64,000 nucleotides of DNA from Desulfosporosinus nitroreducens (GCF_023897015.1 NZ_JAMHFY010000003.1:296015-360014); one strand, 5' to 3'; counted from the stretch's first letter, positions 1 to 9,723 are shown. The notes: generated from the sequence alone by a model not told the origin. A program made the numbers and translations.

Positions 1-277
1 GGCAGATGAGGCCTTGAGCATAGGTCTTGTTAATAAAGTAGTGCCTGCAGATCAGTTATCCACTGAGGCTAAGAAAATGGCAACACGCTTTGCTGAACGA
101 GGTGCTGTGGCTTTACGTCTGGCTAAATCATGCGTGAATGAAGGGCTTAAAATGGACTTGGAGGCAGGTTTGCAGTACGAGCATAAATGTTTCAGTCTTC
201 TTTTTTCGACTGAGGATCAAAAAGAAGGCATGAAAGCCTTTTTGGAAAAAAGACCTGCAAGATTTCAGGGGCGTTAG
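1..277 (+). CDS. Enoyl-CoA hydratase/isomerase, C-terminal part (cut by window edge)
   Basis: The reading frame is open from base 2, so the gene begins outside the window. The visible 91 or so residues start ADEALSIGLVNKVVP, the typical crotonase (ECH) segment after the active-site core, and end in the family's basic tail (EKRPARFQGR). Crotonases hydrate trans-2-enoyl-CoA to 3-hydroxyacyl-CoA in the cytoplasm. The 4-hydroxybutyryl-CoA dehydratase gene follows 87 bases later on the same strand, so it probably acts on crotonyl-CoA or similar esters. A TTG inside the fragment (base 14) is not a believable start because the family motif begins before it. Substrate specificity cannot be read from this piece. 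Confidence 0.85.
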   Translation, partial: ADEALSIGLVNKVVPADQLSTEAKKMATRFAERGAVALRLAKSCVNEGLKMDLEAGLQYEHKCFSLLFSTEDQKEGMKAFLEKRPARFQGR

Positions 278-364
278 GGTTAAGATCATGTAAGAATATC
301 TGACAAACGAGGGTAAGCATCGACGGATTGGATGATTAAACTATGAACTGAAAGGGGTTTGACT

Positions 365-1843
365 ATGAGAACAAGAGCTCAGTATATTGAGAGATTAGGC
401 AAAATGAACAACAACCTCTATTGCAATGGACAGAAAATGGATAGGTTGGATGAGCGTCAAGAAGGGACCATCAATGTCATGGGCTTGACCTTTGACGCGG
501 CCTGGGATCCCGCCAGCAAGGATCTTTGTACAGCGACGTCCCACATTACAGGAGAAATCATTAATCGCTTTAACCACATTCACCAGAGTGTAGAAGATTT
601 ACATAAAAAGCAAGACATGACTCGATTTATGTGCAATAAGGTTGGTCAGTGCATTCAACGGTGTATGGGTATAGATGCCGCCAACGCTATCAATGCCGTT
701 TCTTTTGAAGCTCAGAAGTCCCCTAAGGCTAAAACTGCCTATCATGACAACTGGCTTAAGTGGCTGGAGCGGTTTCAAAGAGAAGATCTTGTAGCAAGTT
801 GCGCTCAGACCGATGTCAAGGGTGAACGTCTGAAGCGGCCAGCCGAACAAGATGATCCTGACATGTATGTCCACGTTGTAGAAGAGCGAAGTGACGGCAT
901 TATAGTCCGTGGTTCCAAGGTCCATATTTCTGAAGCTTCGATATCCGATGAAATATTGGTAGTGCCTAACCGGGCCCTTAAAAAAGGGGAAGAGGCTTAT
1001 GCTTTGGCCTTTGCTGTCCCTTCGGATTATGAAGGCATTAAGCAGGTTGTCCATATTCACAATACTCGCAAGCGCGAGCATTATCAAAGGGGAATTGAAT
1101 ATGGCTATACGGATTCTTATATAATATTCGAAGACTGTTTCATTCCCTGGGAACGCGTATTCCTATGCGGAGAAACCCAGCATGGGGGGATCGCCGCCCT
1201 ATTGTTTGCTTTGTTCCACCGCCATTCATATTCTGGATGCAAGCCAGCAATGCTTGATTATGTCATTGGTCTGAGCGGTTTGGCGGCTGAAATAAATGGA
1301 ATTGAGAGCACCCCGCATGTGCGTGAGATGCTGTCCAAGCTGATCATGACAGGTGAACTGGGATATGCAGCAGGTTATACGGCATCTGATTTTGGCAAGC
1401 CAGAGGTTTATATCCCAGGAGTAGGAGTCATGAAGTATGGCCCGGGCAGCTATATCCCAAACTCAATCTATGCCAACGTTGGAAGGTGTCTAACTGGGGA
1501 AGCCGTCTTCCATGAGCAAGAGATTCTCTGCAACATAGCAGGGGGTATGCCTGCAACGTTTCCTTATGAAAAGGACCTTGCAAATCCAGAAACTAAACAT
1601 TTGCTGGAAAAGTATCTTAACCGAAACCCGAAGATTCCCATCGAGGATCAAATCAAGTTCTGGTTGAACTTTGCTGATTTTGGTCTCTCCAGTTTTTCGG
1701 GACCAACACAATACGGTGCCTACCATGGCGGGGGATCACCGATTATGGAGCAGATTGCGATAACTTCCCAGTACGACTTAGAGTCTAAAAAAGACATTGT
1801 CCGCGCTATTGCCGGGATGTCACCTAGGTCTAAGAAAAAATAG
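365..1843 (+). CDS. abfD: 4-hydroxybutyryl-CoA dehydratase / vinylacetyl-CoA delta-isomerase
   Basis: This is a 492-residue protein of the AbfD/HpaB flavoprotein family. AbfD converts 4-hydroxybutyryl-CoA to crotonyl-CoA by a radical mechanism using FAD and an oxygen-sensitive [4Fe-4S] cluster. The cluster ligands known from the clostridial enzyme (Cys, Cys, His, Cys) all appear: CIQRC gives C96 and C100, and HRHSYSGC gives H285 and C292, with the same spacings. This separates it from HpaB-type hydroxylases, which lack the cluster. ATG 365 is chosen over TTG 359 because AAAGGGG is at proper distance only from the ATG. It lies in the beta-oxidation operon, feeding crotonyl-CoA to the neighbouring enzymes. 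Confidence in the family and cluster is high; use as isomerase or dehydratase in vivo is inferred. Confidence 0.93.
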   Translation: MRTRAQYIERLGKMNNNLYCNGQKMDRLDERQEGTINVMGLTFDAAWDPASKDLCTATSHITGEIINRFNHIHQSVEDLHKKQDMTRFMCNKVGQCIQRCMGIDAANAINAVSFEAQKSPKAKTAYHDNWLKWLERFQREDLVASCAQTDVKGERLKRPAEQDDPDMYVHVVEERSDGIIVRGSKVHISEASISDEILVVPNRALKKGEEAYALAFAVPSDYEGIKQVVHIHNTRKREHYQRGIEYGYTDSYIIFEDCFIPWERVFLCGETQHGGIAALLFALFHRHSYSGCKPAMLDYVIGLSGLAAEINGIESTPHVREMLSKLIMTGELGYAAGYTASDFGKPEVYIPGVGVMKYGPGSYIPNSIYANVGRCLTGEAVFHEQEILCNIAGGMPATFPYEKDLANPETKHLLEKYLNRNPKIPIEDQIKFWLNFADFGLSSFSGPTQYGAYHGGGSPIMEQIAITSQYDLESKKDIVRAIAGMSPRSKKK

Positions 1844-1985
1844 TGAAGAATATTGGTACTCAAGGATAGTTTTGATGACTTAAAAGAAGATAAGAAATTG
1901 ACTCGATTATTACCTTGATATGACCAGGTCTGTAGTATTTAAGTCACTATAACTTTTAAAGTCTTAGGAGAGAGGATGATTATCC

Positions 1986-3800
1986 ATGGGAAGTAAATAT
2001 ATATTTAGCAATCGTGACCACAAGTTTATTATAAAAGAGTGGCTGGACGGAAGAAAAATTCTTAGTTTAAAACGCTTTCAGGACTATTTAAGCATAGAGG
2101 ATGTTGATGGAATTCTTGATCAGTCCTTAAAAGTATGCAGAGACGTTGTCGCTCCCACGAATGATGACGGTGACACAATCGGAGCGATCTTCAAAGAGGG
2201 AAAGGTTACAGTTCCGCCCTCATTTCATAAAGCATTCAAATTCATTCAAGAAAATGGGTGGGGAGCCAGCAACAGTGATGTAGATGGAGAAGGCGCCCTT
2301 CCGGAGATCCTTAATCAAGCTGTACGTGAGTTTATTATTGGTGCAAACCCATCTTTGTCTCCCTATGTTGGGTTGTGCGGGGGTATAGCATCCGTAATCA
2401 AAGCCTTCGGGTCTCCGGAACAGATTGCTCTTTTTACTCCGAAAATGTTCGAGGGAGTTTGGGAAGGAACAATGTGCCTAACTGAACCAGGCGGCGGTTC
2501 TGATGTTGGGGATATGACAACCAAGGCTTATGCTACAGACAACCCCTTAATTTATAAGTTGAAAGGCACTAAGTGTTTTATCACCGGAGGGGATCACGAT
2601 CTTACAGATAACATCATTCATCTGGTACTGGCTCGAGTGGCTGGCGCCGCCCCCGGCACCAAAGGTTTGTCTTTATTCATTGTGCCAAAGATCTGGGTTA
2701 ATGAAGACGGCAGTTTGGGAGAATCCAATGATGTTGCTACGGTTGGGATTGAACATAAAATGGGTCTCAAGGGTTCGTCTACAGCAGTGCTTAGTTTCGG
2801 AGATGAAGGGCAATGCCGCGGTATCCTGTTAGGAAGCGCCCCGGATGAAAAAGGGTTTGGACAGGGTATGGCCCAAATGTTTATGATGATCAACGGTTCA
2901 CGCTTGGATACAGGGCACAGTGCCCTTGCAGTGGCGACAGTAGCCTATAATAATGCAGTTCACTATGCTAGAGAACGTATTCAGGGTCGACCTATTCACA
3001 ATCCCAAAGGGGACAGGGTTCCCATTATTCAGCATGAGGATATAAGGCGTATGCTTCTTACCCAAAAAGCGACCCTAGAGGCAATGAGAGCTATGATCTT
3101 TAAGGGCTACTATTATCAGGATCTAATCGTATTTGGGGATGATCCTGCCGATGTCAATAAAGCCAAACGTTCCATTGAAGTTATCACTCCTCTAGTAAAA
3201 GCGTATTGCTCTGACCAAGGGTGGTTAATGATTACTGAAGCCATTCAAGTTTTTGGTGGATATGGGTTTACCGAGGAATACCCAGTGGCGCGTCAAGCTA
3301 GGGACGTCAAGATTTACTCTATCTGGGAGGGGACCAATTTCATACAATCAATGGACTTAGTCGGTCGTAAATGGAATCTGGATAAAGGGAATATCTTTAA
3401 AGAATGGCTAATGGAGATTGCAACATTTGTCCAGGCGAACCAGAATCACGACACTTTTGCCCGGGAGTTTAAGGTTCTCGGTAAAGCATTATTAGCCTAT
3501 CAGGAACTTCTGGGTACGGTTTTAGGTTACTTTAAAGAAAATATCCGACTCGTTCCTTTATACAGTACAAGGATTTTGCGTATTACAGCTGAACTTTATG
3601 GGGGTTATTTACTAATTCAACAAGCTATAGTTGCCCTGGAAAAACTGAAACAAGGGGATGATGACAAAGATTTCTATAACGGGAAAATCCAGACTGCCAA
3701 ATTTTATCTACTAAATATTGTGCCTGATGTAATGGCAACAGTGAAGGTTATTAAGGAAGGGGATACTTCGGCCATTGATATTCCAGAAGGAGCTTTCTAA
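1986..3800 (+). CDS. Acyl-CoA dehydrogenase (long, about 600-residue subfamily)
   Basis: A 604-residue acyl-CoA dehydrogenase, longer than the usual 380 because of an added C-terminal helical domain. The flavin/substrate signature CLTEPGGGSDVG is near residues 161-172 and the catalytic-base region YSIWEGTN places Glu448 in the position used by this long subfamily. These FAD enzymes oxidise acyl-CoA to 2-enoyl-CoA and pass electrons to electron-transfer flavoprotein. AGGAGAGAGG precedes the ATG. The next gene is a 3-hydroxybutyryl-CoA dehydrogenase, so a butyryl- or short/medium-chain substrate is likely. No etfAB genes are in the window. A specialised substrate, as for the related DmdC proteins, cannot be excluded. 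Confidence 0.9.
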   Translation: MGSKYIFSNRDHKFIIKEWLDGRKILSLKRFQDYLSIEDVDGILDQSLKVCRDVVAPTNDDGDTIGAIFKEGKVTVPPSFHKAFKFIQENGWGASNSDVDGEGALPEILNQAVREFIIGANPSLSPYVGLCGGIASVIKAFGSPEQIALFTPKMFEGVWEGTMCLTEPGGGSDVGDMTTKAYATDNPLIYKLKGTKCFITGGDHDLTDNIIHLVLARVAGAAPGTKGLSLFIVPKIWVNEDGSLGESNDVATVGIEHKMGLKGSSTAVLSFGDEGQCRGILLGSAPDEKGFGQGMAQMFMMINGSRLDTGHSALAVATVAYNNAVHYARERIQGRPIHNPKGDRVPIIQHEDIRRMLLTQKATLEAMRAMIFKGYYYQDLIVFGDDPADVNKAKRSIEVITPLVKAYCSDQGWLMITEAIQVFGGYGFTEEYPVARQARDVKIYSIWEGTNFIQSMDLVGRKWNLDKGNIFKEWLMEIATFVQANQNHDTFAREFKVLGKALLAYQELLGTVLGYFKENIRLVPLYSTRILRITAELYGGYLLIQQAIVALEKLKQGDDDKDFYNGKIQTAKFYLLNIVPDVMATVKVIKEGDTSAIDIPEGAF

Positions 3801-3889
3801 GGTTTCGTTAAGTCGGTTCTCTTATGCTTGGCATGAAGTTATTTCATTACGTTTTGTGCCTTGAGCGAGCGAAAGGAATGGATATAAAA

Positions 3890-4756
3890 ATGAAAATCGA
3901 GGACGTAAAGAAGATTGGGGTCGTTGGAGCAGGCATCATGGGGCATCAAATTGCCTTGAGCGCGGCTTTGGCCGGCTATAAGGTCAGTTGTACAGATATT
4001 AATCCGGAAATGCTGGGCAAGGCTGAGGAATTTGCCCGCACATATTTCCCGGAGAGAGTTGCTAAAGGAAAATTAACTCAACAACAGGTTGATCTCGCTA
4101 TGGCGAATATTTCATTTACTCAATCCCTTGAAGAGGCCATTGGAGATGCAGATTTTGTGATCGAGGCTGCTGTCGAAAAGATGAACGTAAAACGCGATCT
4201 CTTTGCCAACCTGGATAAAATAGCTCCTCCTCACGCGATTTTAGCCACAAATAGTTCCTTTATTGTCAGTTCAAAAATTGCCGATGCTACGAATCGACCT
4301 GATAAAGTTTGCAATATGCATTTTTTTAATCCTGCTCTAATCATGAAACTAGTTGAGGTCGTTCAAGGACCGCATACGTCCACAGAAACTGCCCAAATAA
4401 CCATGGAGTTATGCGAAAAAATGGGCAAAAACGGTGTTTGGCTTAAGAAGGAGATTTACGGCTTCTTAGTTAATCGCATCCTCGTCGCTCTTCATCATGA
4501 AGCCCAGTTTCTTGCAGAGATGGGGATAGCCACTCCTGAAGAGATTGACTTGGCAGTAACCAATGCTTTAGGGCATCCGATCGGGCCCTTCCGTTTAATA
4601 GATCTTACAGGTATAGATCTGGCCTATTATGTCACTATGGAACATTATCAAGAAACTGGCGACCCCAAAGATAAGCCTTCCCCATTAATTGTGGAGAAAT
4701 TTGCCAAGGGAGAATGGGGTAGGAAAACGAAGAAAGGTTTTTATTCCTATGAATAA
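3890..4756 (+). CDS. hbd: 3-hydroxybutyryl-CoA dehydrogenase
   Basis: A 288-residue NAD-dependent 3-hydroxyacyl-CoA dehydrogenase of the single-function Hbd/PaaH type, close to the usual 282. The Rossmann motif GVVGAGIMGHQIA follows the start, the catalytic segment NMHFFNPALIMKLVEVV carries the His, and the C-terminus ends GRKTKKGFYSYE as is typical. It interconverts 3-hydroxybutyryl-CoA and acetoacetyl-CoA. ATG 3890 is chosen: GAAAGGA lies 12 bases upstream, whereas ATG 3878 abuts it. Residues upstream of 3890 do not resemble the family. It is co-directional with the acyl-CoA dehydrogenase, and its stop codon sits just before the DUF362 gene. Confidence 0.93.
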   Translation: MKIEDVKKIGVVGAGIMGHQIALSAALAGYKVSCTDINPEMLGKAEEFARTYFPERVAKGKLTQQQVDLAMANISFTQSLEEAIGDADFVIEAAVEKMNVKRDLFANLDKIAPPHAILATNSSFIVSSKIADATNRPDKVCNMHFFNPALIMKLVEVVQGPHTSTETAQITMELCEKMGKNGVWLKKEIYGFLVNRILVALHHEAQFLAEMGIATPEEIDLAVTNALGHPIGPFRLIDLTGIDLAYYVTMEHYQETGDPKDKPSPLIVEKFAKGEWGRKTKKGFYSYE

Positions 4757-4797
4757 TGACTAATAATCCAATTGCCAAAAAAGGGAGGGTAGTTTCT

Positions 4798-6099
4798 ATG
4801 CTTCAGGAAGCGGTATCTCTAGTTAGAGTAACGGATGTTTATGAGTCTCTTCAGAAGTGCTTAAGCCTATGTGATGGATTTGCAGGACTTGCGACAAATG
4901 ACAAAATCCTAATTAAACCAAACGTCGTATGTTGGGAATACAAATTACCATTTCCGCCTTATGGTGTCATTACCACCAGTTTAGTGATGGATGCCTTGGT
5001 ACGCATCTTAGCGGAACACGGCTTTAGTGATTTGACAATTGGCGAAGGTGCTCTACAATCCCTGATACCTGATATAAATGTCGTTTATGAAACTTTAGGA
5101 TATAAGAAATTACAGGAGCGCTACGGAGTTAAGCTTGTGGATTTTAACCAAGGAGAGTTTAGCTCAACAGATTATGGAGATGGCTTTCAAATTGATCTTG
5201 CCAAACAAGCGTTGGAAGCAGACAAAATTATCAATGTTCCGGTCTTAAAAACTCATAATCAGGCTAAAGTGTCCTTAGGCATTAAGAACCTCAAAGGGTG
5301 CTTGAATAAAAAATCCAAACAGGCTTGTCATGGTGTGGGGGATAATGAGCTGAGCCAAATGTTCCCCCGTATTATTGAAAAGTTACCAGTGGCGTTGACC
5401 ATTATCGATGGCCTTTATACCTTGGAGAAAGGTCCGGGACCTACTGGAAGAGCATTTCGTAAGGATGTACTGATAGCGTCGCGTGATTCTTTTGCCTGCG
5501 ACCTTGTGGGGTCAGCCATCTTAGGCTATCAAGGGAAGGAGGTGGAACATCTAACTAATTATGCTAAGCGTCATGGATACAGCATGGATTTGGCAGATTA
5601 CGAGGTCAAAGGGGAAAAGGTTACAGATCTTCAGGAATTTGTTGACTATGATTGGGAATGGTCGGAAGCAGATACTGGTCCGGCAGGGTTCGAAAAGCGG
5701 GGAATTACGGGACTTGCAATCCGAAAGTATGACAGTAGTCTATGTACGGGCTGTTCGGTTGTGTACAATCCCATGTTAATTCTTTTCTCTTCAGCCTTTA
5801 AGGGAGAGCCCTTTCCAAATGTAGAGGTCGTCAGTGGCAAGCAGAGACTAGCGGCCGAGGGTTTTGACAAGACCGTCCTTTTTGGAAAATGTGCTTGTCA
5901 CTTGAATAAGAATAATCCCAATATTAAAAAGGCAATCCCAATCTGGGGATGTCCGCCCGATCTGGAAAAGTTCATAGCGGCGTTAGCCGAAGAGGGAATT
6001 AAGTGTAACTATAAGGAGTATTTGGGCTTCCTTGACTATTTAGTTGGTCGCTACAAGGAAGAAGAGGGTTTCAGGTTAAAGGATTGGTCGATTGAATAG
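4798..6099 (+). CDS. DUF362 family protein
   Basis: A 433-residue protein with the DUF362 pattern: an N-terminal ILIKPNVV segment, then VLKTHNQAKVSLGIKNLKGC. The family is poorly characterised and some members are linked to iron-sulfur proteins. This one has no CxxCxxC ferredoxin domain. Its C-terminal third holds separate cysteines (LCTGCSVV, GKCACHL, IWGCPPD), which could bind a metal or cluster. ATG 4798 is chosen because AAGGGAGGG sits 8 bases upstream; an ATG at 4756 overlapping the previous stop is possible but has no good site. Placement between hbd and fadN suggests a role in the acyl-CoA pathway, perhaps redox. That is inference, and the function is unknown. Confidence 0.8.
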   Translation: MLQEAVSLVRVTDVYESLQKCLSLCDGFAGLATNDKILIKPNVVCWEYKLPFPPYGVITTSLVMDALVRILAEHGFSDLTIGEGALQSLIPDINVVYETLGYKKLQERYGVKLVDFNQGEFSSTDYGDGFQIDLAKQALEADKIINVPVLKTHNQAKVSLGIKNLKGCLNKKSKQACHGVGDNELSQMFPRIIEKLPVALTIIDGLYTLEKGPGPTGRAFRKDVLIASRDSFACDLVGSAILGYQGKEVEHLTNYAKRHGYSMDLADYEVKGEKVTDLQEFVDYDWEWSEADTGPAGFEKRGITGLAIRKYDSSLCTGCSVVYNPMLILFSSAFKGEPFPNVEVVSGKQRLAAEGFDKTVLFGKCACHLNKNNPNIKKAIPIWGCPPDLEKFIAALAEEGIKCNYKEYLGFLDYLVGRYKEEEGFRLKDWSIE

Positions 6100-6152
6100 C
6101 TTTTAATTGCTGCGCCAAGATGCATCAGCGAAGAAATGAGAGGAGGATATAA

Positions 6153-8540
6153 ATGCAGATTCATAAAGTAGCGGTATTGGGGTCAGGCGTGATGGGGAGT
6201 ACCATCGCAGCCCATTTTGCCAATGCCGGAATCCCGAGCCTGTTGTTGGATATTGTCCCTTCCAAGCTCTCAGCAAAAGAGGAAGCAGCCGGATTGACCC
6301 TAGAGGACCGTAAGGTTCGAAATAGCATTGCTGAAGCTAATAAGAGTAAATTGGTTAAAATGAATCCTGCCCCATTCTTAGTCCCGGAGTTTGCGGAACG
6401 AATTGAGGCAGGGAACTTAAGTGATGATTTGGGGCGTTTAAGTGAAGTAGACTGGGTAATTGAGGTTGTAGTAGAGCGTCTCGATATCAAAGTAGACTTA
6501 TTTAAAAAGATCGCTGCCAATGTCCGTCCGGGGACAATCGTCAGCTCAAATACGTCGGGTATTTCTTTGAAAGCTATGGTGGAGGGGCTCCCGGAAGAAT
6601 TCGCCAGATATTTCCTGGGAACGCACTTTTTTAACCCCCCTCGCTATATGAAACTCTTGGAAATAATTTCTGGGCCTAATACCGATCCAGAGGTCATCAC
6701 ATTCCTGAGCGAATTTGGAGAGCGAGTATTGGGTAAAGGAGTTGTCATGGCCAAAGATACTCCTAATTTTATTGCCAATCGGATTGGTGCAGTCGGCTCT
6801 CCTGTAATACTTAAGGAAATGCTTCGAACAGGTCTGACTGTAGAAGAAGTTGATGCTTTGACCGGACCTGTTATGGGTCGTCCGAAGAGTGCATCGTTTC
6901 GAACGATAGACCTCGTCGGATTGGATACTTTTATTCATTCCAACAATAACGTTGCCGAAGGCGTACCGGCAGAAAAAGATGATTTTATATTGCCGGAGTT
7001 TATCCAAACCATGCTGAAAAATGGTTGGTTGGGTGATAAAACCAAACAGGGCTTTTACAAAAAGTCTAAAGGCCCTATAGGAAAAGTCATTGAAGTCCTA
7101 GACATTCAAACCATGACATATGGCCCACAGAAGCCTGTGAAATTTGGTTCTTTAGAAAAGGCAAAACAGGCAAAAGGTTTGCCGGAAAAACTTCGTACCT
7201 TAGTGAACGGTGATGATATTGGCTCAGAGTTTGCTTGGAATGTTTTGAAGGCATCCTTACTATATGCTGCAACGATCGTTAAAGATATTGCGGATGACAT
7301 CACAGCAATCGATCAAGCAATGCGTTGGGGATACAACTGGGAACTGGGTCCCTTTGAGTTGTGGGATGCCTTGGGAGTCAAGGCAACTGCGGACCGTATC
7401 CTTGCCGAAGGTGGTACGATTCCCCCACTTGTGGAGGAACTGCTTTCTAAAGGACATACGAGTTTCTATCAGAAGACAGAAGATGGACAGACGGCTTATT
7501 ACGATACCGGAACATATCATGAAAAAGCCTTGAGTCCTTACTCCTTTTCATTTAAGCAGGCGCATAAAGCAGGTAAGGTTATATTTGGGAATGATGGAGC
7601 AAGCTTGATAGATCTTGGAGACGGTGTGGCTTGCTTAGAATTTCACTCACCTAACAACTCTATTGGTGAAGATATCGTCACTATGATCCAAAAATCATTG
7701 CAAGAAGTTGAAGATAACTATCTGGGAATGGTTATCGGAAATCAAGGTAAGAATTTCTGCGTGGGTGCAAATCTTATGCTCATTCTCTTGGAAGCTGAAG
7801 AACAGAATTGGGATCAGATAGACCTAATGATACGTGCCTTACAAAATGAAACAATGGCACTGAAATATGCCAAGAAACCTGTCGTCGCAGCTCCCTTCGG
7901 GATGACACTCGGCGGGGGTGCGGAAATTTGCTTGCATACCCACGCTATTCAGGCCTCTTCAGAAACTTACATGGGACTTGTCGAAGTGGGGGTAGGCTTG
8001 ATTCCTGGCGGCGGCGGAACTAAAGAAATGGCAGTAAGGGCGATGGAAGGAGTTTTGCCGGGTATACAAGTTTCACCGGATTATTTTTTTGGGAAGCGGT
8101 TTGAAGCGATTGCCATGGCCCAAGTTTCGACGAGCGCTGAAAAAGCCCGTCAGCTTGGCTTCTTGCGGGATCATGATCATTACAGCATGAATTCTGAACA
8201 CGTCATTCTGGATGCTAAGGCCCGAGTCATTGATTTGGCTCGTAATTTTAGGCCTAATCTGCCAACTAAAGTTAAACTTGCAGGTCCGGGTGTTCGTGCA
8301 ACTTTGGAGTTAGCCCTATATGGAATGCGCCAAGGAAATTATATCTCTGATTATGATCGGTATTTGGGCAATAAGCTGGCCTACGCTATGACCGGTGGAG
8401 ATCGGCCTGCAGGGATGCTGGCTGATGAGCAATATCTCTTAGATCTTGAACGAGAAGCCTTTATGAGCTTGCTTGGCGAAGCAAAGACCCAGGATCGCAT
8501 TCGCCACATGCTTGCTAAAGGGAAGCCATTACGGAATTAG
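6153..8540 (+). CDS. fadN: 3-hydroxyacyl-CoA dehydrogenase / enoyl-CoA hydratase fusion (FadN type)
   Basis: A 795-residue bifunctional beta-oxidation protein with the dehydrogenase first (VAVLGSGVMGSTIAAHFANA at residues 5-25, catalytic THFFNPPRYMKLLE) and the hydratase last (about residues 490-700, with GNQGKNFCVGANL and the oxyanion region GMTLGGGAEICL). This order matches Firmicute FadN/YusL and is the reverse of Escherichia coli FadB. It catalyses hydration of 2-enoyl-CoA and NAD-linked oxidation of 3-hydroxyacyl-CoA. GAGGAGG precedes the ATG. The thiolase follows after 11 bases, as in Bacillus fadN-fadA, so the two probably form a complex. It overlaps in function with the separate hbd gene, which likely handles C4 substrate. 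Confidence 0.94.
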   Translation: MQIHKVAVLGSGVMGSTIAAHFANAGIPSLLLDIVPSKLSAKEEAAGLTLEDRKVRNSIAEANKSKLVKMNPAPFLVPEFAERIEAGNLSDDLGRLSEVDWVIEVVVERLDIKVDLFKKIAANVRPGTIVSSNTSGISLKAMVEGLPEEFARYFLGTHFFNPPRYMKLLEIISGPNTDPEVITFLSEFGERVLGKGVVMAKDTPNFIANRIGAVGSPVILKEMLRTGLTVEEVDALTGPVMGRPKSASFRTIDLVGLDTFIHSNNNVAEGVPAEKDDFILPEFIQTMLKNGWLGDKTKQGFYKKSKGPIGKVIEVLDIQTMTYGPQKPVKFGSLEKAKQAKGLPEKLRTLVNGDDIGSEFAWNVLKASLLYAATIVKDIADDITAIDQAMRWGYNWELGPFELWDALGVKATADRILAEGGTIPPLVEELLSKGHTSFYQKTEDGQTAYYDTGTYHEKALSPYSFSFKQAHKAGKVIFGNDGASLIDLGDGVACLEFHSPNNSIGEDIVTMIQKSLQEVEDNYLGMVIGNQGKNFCVGANLMLILLEAEEQNWDQIDLMIRALQNETMALKYAKKPVVAAPFGMTLGGGAEICLHTHAIQASSETYMGLVEVGVGLIPGGGGTKEMAVRAMEGVLPGIQVSPDYFFGKRFEAIAMAQVSTSAEKARQLGFLRDHDHYSMNSEHVILDAKARVIDLARNFRPNLPTKVKLAGPGVRATLELALYGMRQGNYISDYDRYLGNKLAYAMTGGDRPAGMLADEQYLLDLEREAFMSLLGEAKTQDRIRHMLAKGKPLRN

Positions 8541-8551
8541 GGGGGAAAAAG

Positions 8552-9709
8552 ATGCAACAAGCCTATATTGTGCAGGCCAAACGGACGGCTGTTGGAAAGT
8601 CAGGAAAAGGGTCCTTGGCACAGGTCAGACCCGATGATTTAGGAGTATATGTTATCCAGGACATCCTTAAAAATGTACCTGCTCTTGAACCAAAAGATAT
8701 TGAAGATAGTGTAATAGGTTGTTCTTTTCCTGAAGCAGAACAGGGGATGAACGTGGCCAGGATCATGGCCTTGCGTGCGGGTCTCCCAATTGATGTTTGC
8801 GGCGTGACAGTCAATCGCTTTTGTTCATCCGGACTGCAGGCCATTTCTATGGCAGCCGATCGAATTCGTTTGGGCGAAGCGGATGTTATGATTGGCGGCG
8901 GAATCGAGAGCATGTCTATGGTTCCGATGGGCGGGACTAAACCAGCCCCGAATCCCTATATGATCGTAAATGCACCTGAGGCGTATATTTCAATGGGCAT
9001 AACTGCTGAAAATGTCGCTAAAAAATATGAAATTACCCGTGAACAACAAGACGAATTTGCTGCCTTAAGCCATAAGAAAGCCTGGGCAGCTCAGAGCAGT
9101 GGACGCTTTGATGATGAGATAGTTCCAATTCCCTTGCCGACATGGGGAAAACCGGGTGAAAAATGGTTTAGCAAAGATGAGGGGATTCGTCCAGAGACTA
9201 CGGCCGAATCTTTGAGCATGCTGAAGCCTGCTTTCATGACTGGGGGCTCGGTGACGGCGGGAAACTCCTCTCAGACCAGTGATGGTGCAGCAATGACTCT
9301 TATGATGTCGGAGCAAAAGGTCAAGGCTTTAGGGTTGAAACCTCTTGCAGTTTGGCGCGGATTTGCTGTGGCCGGGGTGGAACCGGAACTTATGGGGATT
9401 GGACCGATCAAGGCTATTCCTAAAGTTCTTAAGCAGGTAGGTTTGACTCTTGATCAAATCGATTTGTTTGAGTTAAATGAGGCTTTTGCCTCTCAGTCCT
9501 TGGCGATCTTAAAGACGCTGGAGATTGACCCTGCAAAGGTGAACGTTAATGGTGGGGCGATTGCCTTTGGACATCCACTTGGGTGTACGGGCGCTAAGCT
9601 TACAGCTACACTTTTAAGTGAGATGAGCAAGCGGAAGTTGAAGTATGGTATGGTGACTATGTGCATTGGGGGCGGTATGGGGGCTGCTGGCGTTTACGAG
9701 ATAGTGTAG
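8552..9709 (+). CDS. fadA: Acetyl-CoA C-acyltransferase (thiolase)
   Basis: A 385-residue thiolase that cleaves 3-ketoacyl-CoA with CoA to acetyl-CoA and a shortened acyl-CoA. The nucleophile is C91 in NRFCSSGLQAI; the His of GHPLGCTGAK and the second Cys of CIGGGMGAAG near the C-terminus complete the active site. Length is normal. GGGGGGAAAAAG precedes the ATG. It is the last gene of the operon; the tandem palindromic repeats begin about 15 bases after its stop, and those may stop or stabilise the transcript. Pairing with FadN supports a degradative rather than biosynthetic role. Confidence 0.94.
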   Translation: MQQAYIVQAKRTAVGKSGKGSLAQVRPDDLGVYVIQDILKNVPALEPKDIEDSVIGCSFPEAEQGMNVARIMALRAGLPIDVCGVTVNRFCSSGLQAISMAADRIRLGEADVMIGGGIESMSMVPMGGTKPAPNPYMIVNAPEAYISMGITAENVAKKYEITREQQDEFAALSHKKAWAAQSSGRFDDEIVPIPLPTWGKPGEKWFSKDEGIRPETTAESLSMLKPAFMTGGSVTAGNSSQTSDGAAMTLMMSEQKVKALGLKPLAVWRGFAVAGVEPELMGIGPIKAIPKVLKQVGLTLDQIDLFELNEAFASQSLAILKTLEIDPAKVNVNGGAIAFGHPLGCTGAKLTATLLSEMSKRKLKYGMVTMCIGGGMGAAGVYEIV

Positions 9710-9723
9710 GGATTTGGGGTCTT

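Noticed and set aside
599..1087. A 162-codon minus-strand frame inside abfD.
   Set aside because: It is an antisense shadow of a well-supported enzyme gene.
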